DNA of 64,000 nucleotides from positions 2,852,001 through 2,916,000 of the forward strand of contig NZ_CP042831.1 of NCBI RefSeq assembly GCF_008000935.1. The letters run 5' to 3'. This DNA comes from Flavobacterium alkalisoli (lineage in GTDB: Bacteria; Bacteroidota; Bacteroidia; Flavobacteriales; Flavobacteriaceae). Every line of letters starts with the position of its first letter. Positions within the stretch are counted from its first letter, which is position 1. Shown piece by piece: positions 27,527 to 35,599 of the stretch. The notes beneath the pieces are model-generated. The model saw only the letters and a program-made list of their open reading frames with translations, ran no database searches and had not been told where the DNA came from. The position numbers were made by a program, and so were the translations under genes.

Positions 27527-28696
27527 ATGGAAAATAATTATATAATGATTGCCAAAACCTTTTTTGGTTTTGAAGAGATACTAGCAAAAGAACTACTTAT
27601 GCTTGGTGCACAAAATGTTGAACCGGGTGTAAGGATGGTAAGCTTTAAGGGAGATAAAGGGTTTATGTACAAGGCAAACCTTGCATTACGCACTGCTTTA
27701 AAGATTCTTAAGCCTATTAAACAGTTTAAGGCATATAACGACCAAAGCCTTTATAAAGGTATCCAATCTATAGACTGGGATAATTATTTAGGTGTTAACG
27801 ACACTTTTGTTGTAGATGTTACCACTAATTCTGATTATTTTAATCATTCTCAGTTTGTGGCGCTAAAAACCAAAGATGCCATTGTAGACCAGTTTAGGGA
27901 TAAATTTGGTAAAAGGCCGGATATTGATAAAGATTTTCCTGATTTAAGAATTAATATACATATTCAAAAAGATCAGTGTTCTGTAGCGTTAGATACTTCG
28001 GGAGCATCGTTGCACCACAGAGGTTACAGGACAGCGACTAATATTGCTCCTATAAATGAGGTATTAGCAGCGGGTATGTTATTATTGTCAGGCTGGGACG
28101 GTCAGGGAGATTTCCTGGACCCGATGTGTGGTAGTGGTACTATACTTGCAGAAGCAGCTATGATAGCCTGTAATATTCCGGCAAACATAAACCGTAAGGA
28201 ATTTGCTTTTGAAAAATGGAATGACTGGGATAACGACCTTTTTGATACCATAATGGATTCCCTGATGAAAAAGACAAAAGAGTTTCATTATACCATTAAA
28301 GGATATGATAAGGCTCCGTCTGCAGTTATGAAAGCAAAAGATAATATCAGGAATGCAAACCTTGATGAATATGTAACCATTTCTCAGGAAAACTTTTTTG
28401 ATACCCAAAAACAAAGCAAAGGCCCTTTACATATGGTGTTTAACCCGCCTTATGGTGAAAGGCTTGATATAGATTTAGAGCGTTTTTACAGGGAGATAGG
28501 AGACACCCTTAAACAGAGTTACCCTAATACAAATGCCTGGTTTATAACGGCAAACCTTGAAGCACTTAAGTTTGTGGGGCTAAAGCCTTCACGTAAAATA
28601 AAACTGTTTAACGGTAAGCTGGAAGCAAGACTGGTGAAGTATGAAATGTATGAGGGAAGCAAGCGTACCAAATTTCAAAATAGAGATAATCAGTAA
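27527..28696 (+). CDS. THUMP-domain class I RNA methyltransferase (RlmL/Trm14-like)
   Basis: A 389-residue RNA guanine-N2 methyltransferase. A THUMP RNA-binding domain occupies residues about 60-160. The Rossmann domain has motif I FLDPMCGSGTILAEAAMIA and the catalytic N-P-P-Y motif (FNPPYGERL, residues about 305-313). It matches the N-terminal half of E. coli RlmL, which modifies G2445 of 23S rRNA, so that target is likely but not shown by sequence. The length is usual for stand-alone proteins of the family. A small membrane protein gene follows 17 bases later. Confidence 0.92.
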   Translation: MENNYIMIAKTFFGFEEILAKELLMLGAQNVEPGVRMVSFKGDKGFMYKANLALRTALKILKPIKQFKAYNDQSLYKGIQSIDWDNYLGVNDTFVVDVTTNSDYFNHSQFVALKTKDAIVDQFRDKFGKRPDIDKDFPDLRINIHIQKDQCSVALDTSGASLHHRGYRTATNIAPINEVLAAGMLLLSGWDGQGDFLDPMCGSGTILAEAAMIACNIPANINRKEFAFEKWNDWDNDLFDTIMDSLMKKTKEFHYTIKGYDKAPSAVMKAKDNIRNANLDEYVTISQENFFDTQKQSKGPLHMVFNPPYGERLDIDLERFYREIGDTLKQSYPNTNAWFITANLEALKFVGLKPSRKIKLFNGKLEARLVKYEMYEGSKRTKFQNRDNQ

Positions 28697-28713
28697 CCTG
28701 AAATAATACAATT

Positions 28714-28947
28714 ATGAGCAAAAAGACCAAGTCATTTTTATACAACTTTATAGGTTTTGCCTTTTTTTACATAGTAGCTTATTTTCTAATAATCACTTTT
28801 ACTCATTTAACGGGTTATTGGATACCTATTACATCGGCTGTGATTTCAACAATATTATCACCAAAATTTCAGGTTGCCCGCTTTCAGGGAGAGGAAAAGA
28901 TATTTATGAAATGGCTTTTTGTAAAAGGCATTAAGGAGGTTAAATAA
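28714..28947 (+). CDS. Small membrane protein
   Basis: A 77-residue protein with two transmembrane helices (residues ~10-29 and ~34-49) and a basic C-terminal tail (KWLFVKGIKEVK). The function is unknown. It follows the RNA methyltransferase by 17 bases and is probably co-transcribed. Its last 8 bases overlap the end of the convergent small gene. Confidence 0.7.
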   Translation: MSKKTKSFLYNFIGFAFFYIVAYFLIITFTHLTGYWIPITSAVISTILSPKFQVARFQGEEKIFMKWLFVKGIKEVK

Positions 28948-29167
28948 ACTCTCTTCTTGATTTATTTCTCTTTTTAAGAATAAAAATAAAACAAGAGATA
29001 CAAGTGGCGATGAATAAAAATACAATTCCTGCTGATAAGGTACCTAGCCATAAGCTAACATTGTCGTAACCGTAAAACAGAGTCTTTGTGATTGTTTCTG
29101 ACAGTAACAAAAAAATTACAGACAATGCTATAAATAAAAGGAAGTGGTAAAGGATTATCTTTATCAT
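28940..29167 (-). CDS. Small membrane protein, convergent
   Basis: A 75-residue protein with two hydrophobic helices (residues ~4-24 and ~38-63) and a basic C-terminus (KKRNKSRREF). ATG 29167 is preferred over TTG 29173. It overlaps the convergent gene by 8 bases. The function is unknown, and its expression is unclear because a terminator lies just upstream of its start (29200-29235) with no recognisable promoter in between. It could instead be part of the 3' region of the plus-strand transcript. Confidence 0.55.
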   Translation of the reverse strand: MIKIILYHFLLFIALSVIFLLLSETITKTLFYGYDNVSLWLGTLSAGIVFLFIATCISCFIFILKKRNKSRREFI

Positions 29168-29199
29168 TTTCAAGTGATATTAACGGCGTCTAATATAAT

Positions 29200-29235
29200 C
29201 AAAAAAGGCCTGTAAATTTTGTTTACAGACCTTTT
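29200..29235. terminator. Bidirectional intrinsic terminator
   Basis: GG-CTGTAAA (207-216) pairs with TTTACAG-CC (222-231), with one mismatched pair in the stem. A7 on the left and T4 on the right flank the hairpin. On the minus strand the tail is U6-U7, stronger than on the plus strand. Confidence 0.8.
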
Positions 29236-29243
29236 CCTTCAAT

Positions 29244-29321
29244 AACCTAAGTAACAAAAAATAACGTTATTATTGTTTTCTTCAGGTGGTTGAAGACTTT
29301 TTGTTAATAACCTTTTAGGTT
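29244..29321 (-). ncRNA. Candidate structured RNA ahead of a minus-strand terminator
   Basis: Three nested inverted repeats lie within 78 bases: AACCTAA (244-250) with TTAGGTT (315-321); TAACAAAAA (252-260) with TTTTTGTTA (298-306), a perfect 9-bp match; and TCTTCA (279-284) with TGAAGA (291-296). A 12-base palindrome AATAACGTTATT (260-271) lies inside. On the minus strand this structure is followed within 13 bases by the terminator at 29200-29235, the arrangement of a short non-coding RNA or a leader with a terminator. I find no good minus-strand promoter; the nearest is a poor match (TATCCTTG at 29397-29404). The remaining gap up to 29503 is AT-rich without an obvious feature. Confidence 0.35.
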
Positions 29322-29503
29322 GAGTTGGAGTGTTTTCGCATTTCTTTAATTAAACAGTATAAATTTAAAAATTTCGAATCTAAACTTTTGGATTTACAAG
29401 GATATTAACCAATGTTTAACACACTTTATTAATTTGCGTTAATTCCGCTCATTTAAGTGTTAAAAAAACACGCGAACCTTCTTTTAGCCAAGGGCATAAA
29501 TTG

Positions 29504-29511
29504 TATATTTG
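29504..29511 (+). promoter_or_regulatory. Bacteroidota -7 box TATATTTG for the HD hydrolase and lipid A genes
   Basis: TATATTTG matches TAnnTTTG, with a TTTT run about 19 bases upstream as a weak -33 element. It overlaps the TTG at 29509 and therefore argues for translation starting downstream, at GTG 29530. Confidence 0.6.
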
Positions 29512-29529
29512 TTTAAAATTTCCCGATTA

Positions 29530-30774
29530 GTGAATAACATCAATAAACTTAAAATATTTAACGATCCTATCTACGGATTTGTATCCATTACCAACCCGCT
29601 TATTTACGACCTTATACAGCATCCTTATTTTCAGCGATTAAGGCGTATTTCTCAAATGGGAATGTCTTATCTTGTTTATCCGGGAGCTCACCATACACGT
29701 TTTCATCATGCTTTAGGCTGCATGCACATTATGCAGAAAACCATTCAGGTATTACGTTTTAAGGGAGTTGAAATATCCGATCAGGAAGAGAATGCACTTT
29801 ACATAGCCATTTTACTGCATGATATTGGTCATGGTCCGTTTTCTCATGCTATGGAGCATAGTATAGTGGAGGACGTTAACCATGAGTCCATCTCGTTACT
29901 GTTTATGGATAAGCTTAACCGTGAGTTTAATGGTCAGCTTGATTTAGCCATAAAAATATTCAGGGGAGAGTACCACAGGAAATTTATGCTGCACCTTATT
30001 TCAAGTCAGCTGGATATGGACAGGATGGATTACCTAAAAAGGGATAGTTTTTATTCGGGTGTTGCCGAAGGAAATATAAATTCTGAAAGGCTTATACAAA
30101 TGCTTGATGTGGAAGATGATAAGCTTGTGATTGAGGAGAAAGGTATTTATTCGGTTGAGAAATTCCTTGTGGCCCGCAGGCTAATGTACTGGCAGGCCTA
30201 TTTACATAAAACAAGCTTAGCGGCTGAATTGGTATTGACCAAAATATTAAAGAGAGCAAAAGAACTTACGCAACAAGGCAGGGTACTACATGCCAGTAAA
30301 CCTCTACAGTTCTTCCTTCAGAATAAAATTACTCTGGAAGATTTTAATGACGATGTACTTTATACATTTTCATTACTGGATGATTTTGATGTTATCTCGG
30401 CTATTAAAGAGTGGCAGTTTGATGATGACTTTGTATTGAGTCAGCTATGCAGGATGACTATTAACCGCGACTTACCAAAAATAAGGCTTCAGGCAGAAAA
30501 GGTAAGTAAAGAAGAGGTTATAGAATTAAGAGAGAAATTTAAAAAAGATTATAACCTTTCTGAAAAAGAAGCTGAGTACTTTGTATTTAAAGGTAAAATA
30601 AAAAATCAGGCTTACAACAAAACCGGAGAGCCTATACATATATTAAAAAAAGACAGAAGTGTGGAAGACGTGGTTGAAGCATCGGATCAGCTGAATCTGA
30701 AGGCTTTATCTAAACCCGTAACCAAGTACTACCTGTGCTTTCCAAAAGTGCTTTTGGAAAAAGCAGTGATTTAA
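29530..30774 (+). CDS. HD domain-containing metal-dependent phosphohydrolase
   Basis: A 414-residue cytoplasmic protein related to dGTPase/SAMHD1-like HD hydrolases. The metal site is visible: histidines in AHHTRFHHALG, the HD pair in LLHDIGHGPFSHAMEH, and a later aspartate in QLDMDRMDYLKRD. The opening segment NKLKIFNDPIYGF is typical of the flavobacterial orthologues, so I chose GTG 29530; the longer TTG start at 29509 falls in the -7 promoter box. The substrate is unknown: a dNTP or a signalling nucleotide. It lies 23 bases ahead of lpxD, a conserved neighbour as I recall it from flavobacteria. Confidence 0.88.
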   Translation: MNNINKLKIFNDPIYGFVSITNPLIYDLIQHPYFQRLRRISQMGMSYLVYPGAHHTRFHHALGCMHIMQKTIQVLRFKGVEISDQEENALYIAILLHDIGHGPFSHAMEHSIVEDVNHESISLLFMDKLNREFNGQLDLAIKIFRGEYHRKFMLHLISSQLDMDRMDYLKRDSFYSGVAEGNINSERLIQMLDVEDDKLVIEEKGIYSVEKFLVARRLMYWQAYLHKTSLAAELVLTKILKRAKELTQQGRVLHASKPLQFFLQNKITLEDFNDDVLYTFSLLDDFDVISAIKEWQFDDDFVLSQLCRMTINRDLPKIRLQAEKVSKEEVIELREKFKKDYNLSEKEAEYFVFKGKIKNQAYNKTGEPIHILKKDRSVEDVVEASDQLNLKALSKPVTKYYLCFPKVLLEKAVI

Positions 30775-30784
30775 TTAAATTTTA

Positions 30785-30792
30785 TATTTTTG
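30785..30792 (+). promoter_or_regulatory. -7 box TATTTTTG just ahead of lpxD
   Basis: TATTTTTG fits TAnnTTTG only 5 bases before ATG 30798, so transcription from it would give a nearly leaderless lpxD message. No -33 TTTG is found at about 19 bases. It may simply be AT-rich coincidence. Confidence 0.3.
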
Positions 30793-30797
30793 TCGGG

Positions 30798-31820
30798 ATG
30801 AAATTTACAGCAGAACAAATAGCGGGTATTTTAGAAGGGGACGTAGTGGGAAATCCCAATGCGGAGGTCCATACACTGGCTAAAATAGAGGAGGGTATCG
30901 ATGGTTCCCTTACTTTTTTGGCTAACCCAAAATACCTTCAATATATATATACAACCAAGGCAACAATTACTATTGTAAACAGGACTTTTGAACCTGAAGC
31001 CGATCTTAATACAACTCTTATTAAGGTAGACGATGCTTATAAGTCGTTTTCCAAGCTGCTTGAATATTACAACCAGGTTAAACTGATGAAATCTGGTATT
31101 GAGCAGCCTTCTTTTATTTCAGAAGGAGTAGAGTATGGCGAGGGACTTTACCTGGGTAGTTTTTGCTATATAGGTAAGAATGTAAAAATAGGTAACAACG
31201 TAAAAATTTATCCTAACAGTTTTGTTGGTGATAATGTTACCATAGGCGATGACAGCATTCTTTTTGCAGGAGTAAGGGTTTATTCTGAAACTCAGATAGG
31301 AAATAACTGTACCATTCATTCAGGCTCTATTATAGGATCTGATGGTTTTGGATTTGCACCTAACGAAGAAGGTGTTTATAGTAAAGTACCGCAGATAGGT
31401 AATGTGATTTTGGAAGATAATGTAGATGTAGGTGCCTGTACAACTATAGACAGGGCAACACTAGGTTCTACAGTTATAAAGAAAGGTGTAAAACTTGATA
31501 ACCAAATACAAATTGCACACAATGTTGTAATAGGTGAAAATACGGTTATAGCTTCACAAACCGGTATTGCAGGATCTACCAAAATAGGCAAGAACTGTAT
31601 TATAGGCGGACAGGTAGGTATTGTAGGCCATATTATTATAGGTAATAATGTTCGTATACAGGCACAGTCGGGAGTTTCAAAAAACATACCCGATGGAGAA
31701 GCCGTACAGGGCACGCCTGCTCTTGGTTATGCCGACTTCAACAAGTCGTATGTACACTTTAGGAACCTTCCTAAAATAGTAGCCGAGGTAGAAGATATTA
31801 AACAACAAATAAAACAATAA
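30798..31820 (+). CDS. lpxD: UDP-3-O-(3-hydroxyacyl)glucosamine N-acyltransferase
   Basis: The third enzyme of lipid A synthesis, acting at the inner face of the cytoplasmic membrane: it transfers a 3-hydroxyacyl chain from ACP to the amine of UDP-acyl-glucosamine. The 340-residue protein has the N-terminal uridine-binding domain (residues 1-95) and a left-handed beta helix made of hexapeptide repeats (IGNNVKIYPNS, IGNNCTIHSGSII). It carries the catalytic histidine in NQIQIAHNVVIG and ends in a C-terminal helix. ATG 30798 is used; extending upstream would run into the HD gene. It lies 10 bases ahead of lpxC/fabZ. Confidence 0.96.
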   Translation: MKFTAEQIAGILEGDVVGNPNAEVHTLAKIEEGIDGSLTFLANPKYLQYIYTTKATITIVNRTFEPEADLNTTLIKVDDAYKSFSKLLEYYNQVKLMKSGIEQPSFISEGVEYGEGLYLGSFCYIGKNVKIGNNVKIYPNSFVGDNVTIGDDSILFAGVRVYSETQIGNNCTIHSGSIIGSDGFGFAPNEEGVYSKVPQIGNVILEDNVDVGACTTIDRATLGSTVIKKGVKLDNQIQIAHNVVIGENTVIASQTGIAGSTKIGKNCIIGGQVGIVGHIIIGNNVRIQAQSGVSKNIPDGEAVQGTPALGYADFNKSYVHFRNLPKIVAEVEDIKQQIKQ

Positions 31821-31830
31821 ATACAGATAT

Positions 31831-33219
31831 ATGGTTAAGCAAACCACAATCAACAGCGAAATTTCATTAAAAGGTGTTGGCTTACACACCGGTAAGGAAG
31901 TTACAATGACTTTTAAACCGGCTCCTGTAAACAATGGTTATACTTTTGTAAGGGTAGATCTTGAAGGCCAGCCTATAGTAGAAGCCGATGCTAATTATGT
32001 AGTAAATACACAAAGAGGAACAAACCTTGAGAAAAAAGGAGTTAAAATTCAAACTTCAGAGCACGTTCTTGCAGCATTTGTGGGTTGTGATGTTGATAAC
32101 GTAATAATTGAGCTTGATGCTTCTGAGCCACCAATTATGGATGGTTCATCTAAATTTTTTGTAGAGGCTATTGAAAAGGTAGGAGTAGTAGAGCAGGATG
32201 CAGAGCGCAAAGTATATGTAGTAAAAGAAGTTATCTCTTATACAGACGAAACTACAGGCAGCGAGATTATTGTTATGCCTTCTGATGATTATCAGGTAAC
32301 TACTATGGTTGATTTTGGTACTAAAGTATTAGGTACTCAAAATGCGACCCTAAAAAATATTAAAGATTTTAAAACTGAAATTGCCGATGCAAGGACTTTC
32401 AGTTTCCTTCATGAACTTGAAACATTATTAAACAACGGTCTTATTAAGGGAGGTGATTTAAATAATGCTATTGTTTATGTAGATAAGGAGATTTCTCCTG
32501 AAACTATGGAGAGCCTTAAGGTGGCTTTTGGTAAAGAGTCTATTGCCGTTAAGCCAAACGGTATTTTAGATAATCTTACCCTTCATTACCCTAACGAAGC
32601 TGCCCGTCACAAATTACTTGATGTGATAGGAGACTTAGCTTTGATAGGCACAAGAATTAAAGGAAAAGTTATTGCTAACAAACCAGGACATTTTGTAAAC
32701 ACTCAGTTTGCTAAAAAACTGTCTAAAATGGTTAAGATAGAGCAGCGCAACCAGGTTCCTACATACGATTTAAATCAGGAGCCGCTTATGGATGTAAACA
32801 AAATTATGAGCATGCTGCCTCACCGTCCGCCATTCCTGTTAGTTGATAAGATAATAGAGATGAGCGACAGTCACGTGGTAGGGCTTAAAAATGTAACAAT
32901 GAACGAAAGTTTCTTTGTTGGTCACTTCCCCGGGGCACCGGTAATGCCGGGTGTTCTTATTGTTGAAGCAATGGCTCAAACAGGCGGTATACTTATTTTA
33001 AGTTCTGTACCGGATCCTGAAAACTATCTGACATATTTCATGAAAATTGACAATGTAAGGTTTAAGCAAAAAGTATTACCTGGTGATACGCTTATATTTA
33101 AATGCGACCTTATATCTCCAATAAGAAGAGGTATCTGCCATATGCAGGCAAATGCTTATGCTAACGGTAAACTGGCAGCAGAAGCAGAACTTATGGCACA
33201 AATTGTCAAAAACAGCTAA
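31831..33219 (+). CDS. lpxC/fabZ: Bifunctional LpxC deacetylase / FabZ dehydratase
   Basis: A 462-residue fusion typical of Bacteroidota. The LpxC half (residues ~1-305) is the zinc-dependent UDP-3-O-acyl-GlcNAc deacetylase that commits substrate to lipid A. Its metal ligands are His78 in TSEHVLAAF and the His/Asp pair in HKLLDVIGDLALIG. The FabZ half (~315-462) is a hotdog-fold 3-hydroxyacyl-ACP dehydratase, with MLPHRPPFLLVDKI, the catalytic histidine in VGHFPGAPVMPGV and the glutamate in IVEAMAQTGG. Fusing the two lets supply of hydroxyacyl-ACP and its use be set together. It sits between lpxD and lpxA with gaps of about 10 bases. Confidence 0.97.
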   Translation: MVKQTTINSEISLKGVGLHTGKEVTMTFKPAPVNNGYTFVRVDLEGQPIVEADANYVVNTQRGTNLEKKGVKIQTSEHVLAAFVGCDVDNVIIELDASEPPIMDGSSKFFVEAIEKVGVVEQDAERKVYVVKEVISYTDETTGSEIIVMPSDDYQVTTMVDFGTKVLGTQNATLKNIKDFKTEIADARTFSFLHELETLLNNGLIKGGDLNNAIVYVDKEISPETMESLKVAFGKESIAVKPNGILDNLTLHYPNEAARHKLLDVIGDLALIGTRIKGKVIANKPGHFVNTQFAKKLSKMVKIEQRNQVPTYDLNQEPLMDVNKIMSMLPHRPPFLLVDKIIEMSDSHVVGLKNVTMNESFFVGHFPGAPVMPGVLIVEAMAQTGGILILSSVPDPENYLTYFMKIDNVRFKQKVLPGDTLIFKCDLISPIRRGICHMQANAYANGKLAAEAELMAQIVKNS

Positions 33220-33229
33220 AACAGACTTT

Positions 33230-34015
33230 ATGAATCAACCATTAGCATATGTACATCCGGGAGCAAAAATCGCTAAAAATGTAGTGATTGAGCCTTTTAC
33301 AACCATCCACAACAATGTTGAGATAGGTGAGGGTACCTGGATAGGCTCTAACGTAACTATTATGGAAGGGGCCAGAATTGGTAAAAATTGTAACATATTC
33401 CCCGGAGCTGTAATTTCTGCTGTTCCGCAGGATTTAAAATTTGGAGGTGAAGATTCACTTGCCATTATAGGAGATAATTCAACTGTTCGTGAGTGTGTAA
33501 CCATTAACAGGGGTACAATTGCATCAGGACAAACAAAAATTGGTAAAAACTGTCTTATTATGGCGACGGCACACATTGCTCACGACTGCCATATTGGAGA
33601 TAATGCCATTATTGTAAACGGAGTTGCGCTTGCAGGTCACGTTACAGTTGGCGATTTTGCAATTATCGGCGGACTTGCAGCAATACACCAGTTTATAAGT
33701 ATTGGTGACCATGCAATGATTTCAGGTGGTTCTCTTGTACGTAAAGATGTTCCTCCTTTTACAAAAGCAGCAAAAGAGCCTCTTTCTTATGTGGGTATCA
33801 ACTCTATCGGTTTAAGAAGAAGAGGGTTTACTCCTGAGAAAATAAGAGAGATACAGGATATATACAGGATATTGTATCAAAAGAACTATAACACTACTCA
33901 GGCACTTAGCCTTATCGAAGCAGAAATGGAAGCTACACCTGAGCGTGATGAGATTATTCTTTTCATCAGAAACTCTTCAAGGGGTATCATGAAAGGATAT
34001 ACAGGAATTTATTAA
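33230..34015 (+). CDS. lpxA: Acyl-ACP:UDP-N-acetylglucosamine O-acyltransferase
   Basis: The first lipid A enzyme: O-acylation of UDP-GlcNAc. The protein has 261 residues, mostly left-handed beta helix (IGEGTWIGSNVTIMEGARIG). The catalytic histidine lies in MATAHIAHDCHIG. The family segment SVRECVTINRGT appears here as STVRECVTINRGT, and the C-terminal helical domain carries GLRRRGFTPEKIREI. ATG 33230 (MNQPLAYVHPGAKIAKN) is the start. An upstream in-frame start would overlap lpxC/fabZ and is not needed. Confidence 0.96.
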   Translation: MNQPLAYVHPGAKIAKNVVIEPFTTIHNNVEIGEGTWIGSNVTIMEGARIGKNCNIFPGAVISAVPQDLKFGGEDSLAIIGDNSTVRECVTINRGTIASGQTKIGKNCLIMATAHIAHDCHIGDNAIIVNGVALAGHVTVGDFAIIGGLAAIHQFISIGDHAMISGGSLVRKDVPPFTKAAKEPLSYVGINSIGLRRRGFTPEKIREIQDIYRILYQKNYNTTQALSLIEAEMEATPERDEIILFIRNSSRGIMKGYTGIY

Positions 34016-34037
34016 TATACATACAAACTAAATACAA

Positions 34038-34604
34038 ATGGCAAGTACTTCAGATATTAGAAACGGATTATGCATTAAGTATAACAACGATATCTATAAG
34101 ATTATTGAGTTCCTTCACGTAAAACCGGGTAAAGGCCCAGCTTTCGTAAGAACAAAACTTAAAAGTTTAACTACAGGTAAAGTATTAGATAATACTTTTT
34201 CTGCAGGTCACAAAATTGAGGACGTAAGGGTAGAAACTCACAAGTTCCAGTACCTTTACCCAGAGGGAGATCAGTTCCACTTTATGCATGCTGAAACGTA
34301 TGAGCAAATATCTCTTAACAGAGAAATTCTTGATGCACCGGATTTACTAAAAGAAGGTGAAATGGTAATGGTTATTATCAATACAGAAACTGACGCTCCA
34401 CTTTCAGTAGATATGCCTGCTTCTGTTGTTCTTGAAGTAACTTATGCTGAACCGGGTGTTAAAGGTAACACTGCTACAAATGCTACTAAACCGGCTACAG
34501 TTGAAACCGGAGCATCTGTAAACGTTCCTTTATTCATCAACGAAGGTGACAAAATTAAAATTGATACAGCAACAGGCTCTTATATAGAGCGTGTTAAAGA
34601 ATAA
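34038..34604 (+). CDS. efp: Elongation factor P
   Basis: The translation factor that relieves ribosome stalling at proline-rich stretches, 188 residues, three beta-barrel domains. Domain I has SDIRNGLCIKYNNDIYKI and the tip loop HVKPGKGPAFVRTKLKSL, whose lysine is the modification site in many bacteria. The middle OB domain has EGDQFHFMHAETYEQI. The C-terminal OB domain ends in TGSYIERVKE. Which modification system serves it (EpmA/B, YmfI or EarP type) is not shown in this window. It follows lpxA by 22 bases and is closed by its own terminator. Confidence 0.97.
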   Translation: MASTSDIRNGLCIKYNNDIYKIIEFLHVKPGKGPAFVRTKLKSLTTGKVLDNTFSAGHKIEDVRVETHKFQYLYPEGDQFHFMHAETYEQISLNREILDAPDLLKEGEMVMVIINTETDAPLSVDMPASVVLEVTYAEPGVKGNTATNATKPATVETGASVNVPLFINEGDKIKIDTATGSYIERVKE

Positions 34605-34617
34605 TTTATTCGACACG

Positions 34618-34652
34618 AGCCAATTTGAGAGCAATTTCAAATTGGCTTTTTT
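34618..34652 (+). terminator. Intrinsic terminator after efp
   Basis: AGCCAATTTGA (618-628) pairs with TCAAATTGGCT (637-647), an 11-bp perfect stem with an 8-base loop and a T6 tail. It separates the lpx-efp block from the second lpxD-like gene. Confidence 0.9.
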
Positions 34653-34667
34653 ATCTTAACTCATTTT

Positions 34668-35597
34668 ATGAAGTTCCCTAAAATATATCCTATTAAAGAA
34701 ATCGCGGCAATTATTGGCTGTGGGTTTGTGGGCGATGAAAATTTTCCGGTTCACGGTATGAACGAGATTCATGTTGTAGAGCCCGGAGATATAGTTTTTG
34801 TAGACCATTCTAAATATTATGATAAGGCTTTACAGTCGGCAGCGACTATTGTTCTTATCAACAAAGAGGTTGAATGTCCTGAGGGTAAAGCACTTTTGGT
34901 TTCAGATGATCCGTTTAGGGATTTTAATAAACTTACTAAACATTTTATGCCGTTTAAGGCTGCCAGTGCTACAGTATCTGAAACTGCCCAAATAGGAGAG
35001 GGGACCGTAATTCAGCCTAATGTTTTTGTAGGCCACAATGTTAAAATCGGTAAAAACTGTTTGATACATCCTAATGTTATTATTTATGATAATACCATTA
35101 TAGGGGATAATGTGATTATACATGCCGGAACTATTTTAGGTGCAGATGCTTTTTATTACAAAAAGCGTCCCGAAGGTTTCGATCAGTTATTATCTGGTGG
35201 TCGAGTAATAATACAAGACAATGTAGGCCTTGGCGCACTTTGTACTATAGACAAAGGTGTAACAGGCGATACAGTTATTGGAGAAGGCACGAAAATTGAT
35301 AATCAGGTACATGTGGCCCACGATACCGTTATTGGTAAAAAATGTCTTATTGCTGCCCAAACAGGTATTGCCGGATGTGTGGTAATTGAAGATGAAGTTA
35401 CCATTTGGGGTCAGGTAGGTACAACCAGCGGTATAACCATAGGTAGTAAAGCGGTATTACTGGCACAGTCGGGCGTAAGTAAATCGCTGGAAGGCGGAAA
35501 AGTTTATTTTGGCTCTCCGGCAGAAGAGTCGAGAGACAAGCTTAAACAGATGGCTTACATTAAACGTATACCTGAGATAATAGAAAAACTTAAATAA
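34668..35597 (+). CDS. Second LpxD-like N-acyltransferase
   Basis: A 309-residue paralogue of LpxD with the same plan: a short N-terminal domain (INEIHVVEPGDIVFVDH), then left-handed beta-helix repeats (IGKNCLIHPNVIIYDNTIIG). The candidate catalytic histidine is in NQVHVAHDTVIGKK. It has an insert YYKKRPEGFDQLLSGG where LpxD has a different loop, and it ends in a short helical tail (KRIPEIIEKLK). It may acylate a different position or UDP-sugar than the enzyme at 30798. I cannot say which from sequence. Flavobacterial genomes commonly keep this copy between efp and sucD. Confidence 0.88.
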   Translation: MKFPKIYPIKEIAAIIGCGFVGDENFPVHGMNEIHVVEPGDIVFVDHSKYYDKALQSAATIVLINKEVECPEGKALLVSDDPFRDFNKLTKHFMPFKAASATVSETAQIGEGTVIQPNVFVGHNVKIGKNCLIHPNVIIYDNTIIGDNVIIHAGTILGADAFYYKKRPEGFDQLLSGGRVIIQDNVGLGALCTIDKGVTGDTVIGEGTKIDNQVHVAHDTVIGKKCLIAAQTGIAGCVVIEDEVTIWGQVGTTSGITIGSKAVLLAQSGVSKSLEGGKVYFGSPAEESRDKLKQMAYIKRIPEIIEKLK

Positions 35598-35599
35598 AG

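Noticed and set aside
30785..30792. An independent, strong lpxD promoter
   Set aside because: The box leaves only a 5-base leader and lacks a -33 element; co-transcription with the HD gene is simpler, so it was listed only at low confidence.
33152..33229. Longer lpxA start overlapping lpxC/fabZ
   Set aside because: The additional 26 residues do not resemble LpxA; the family start MNQPLAYVHPGA begins at ATG 33230.
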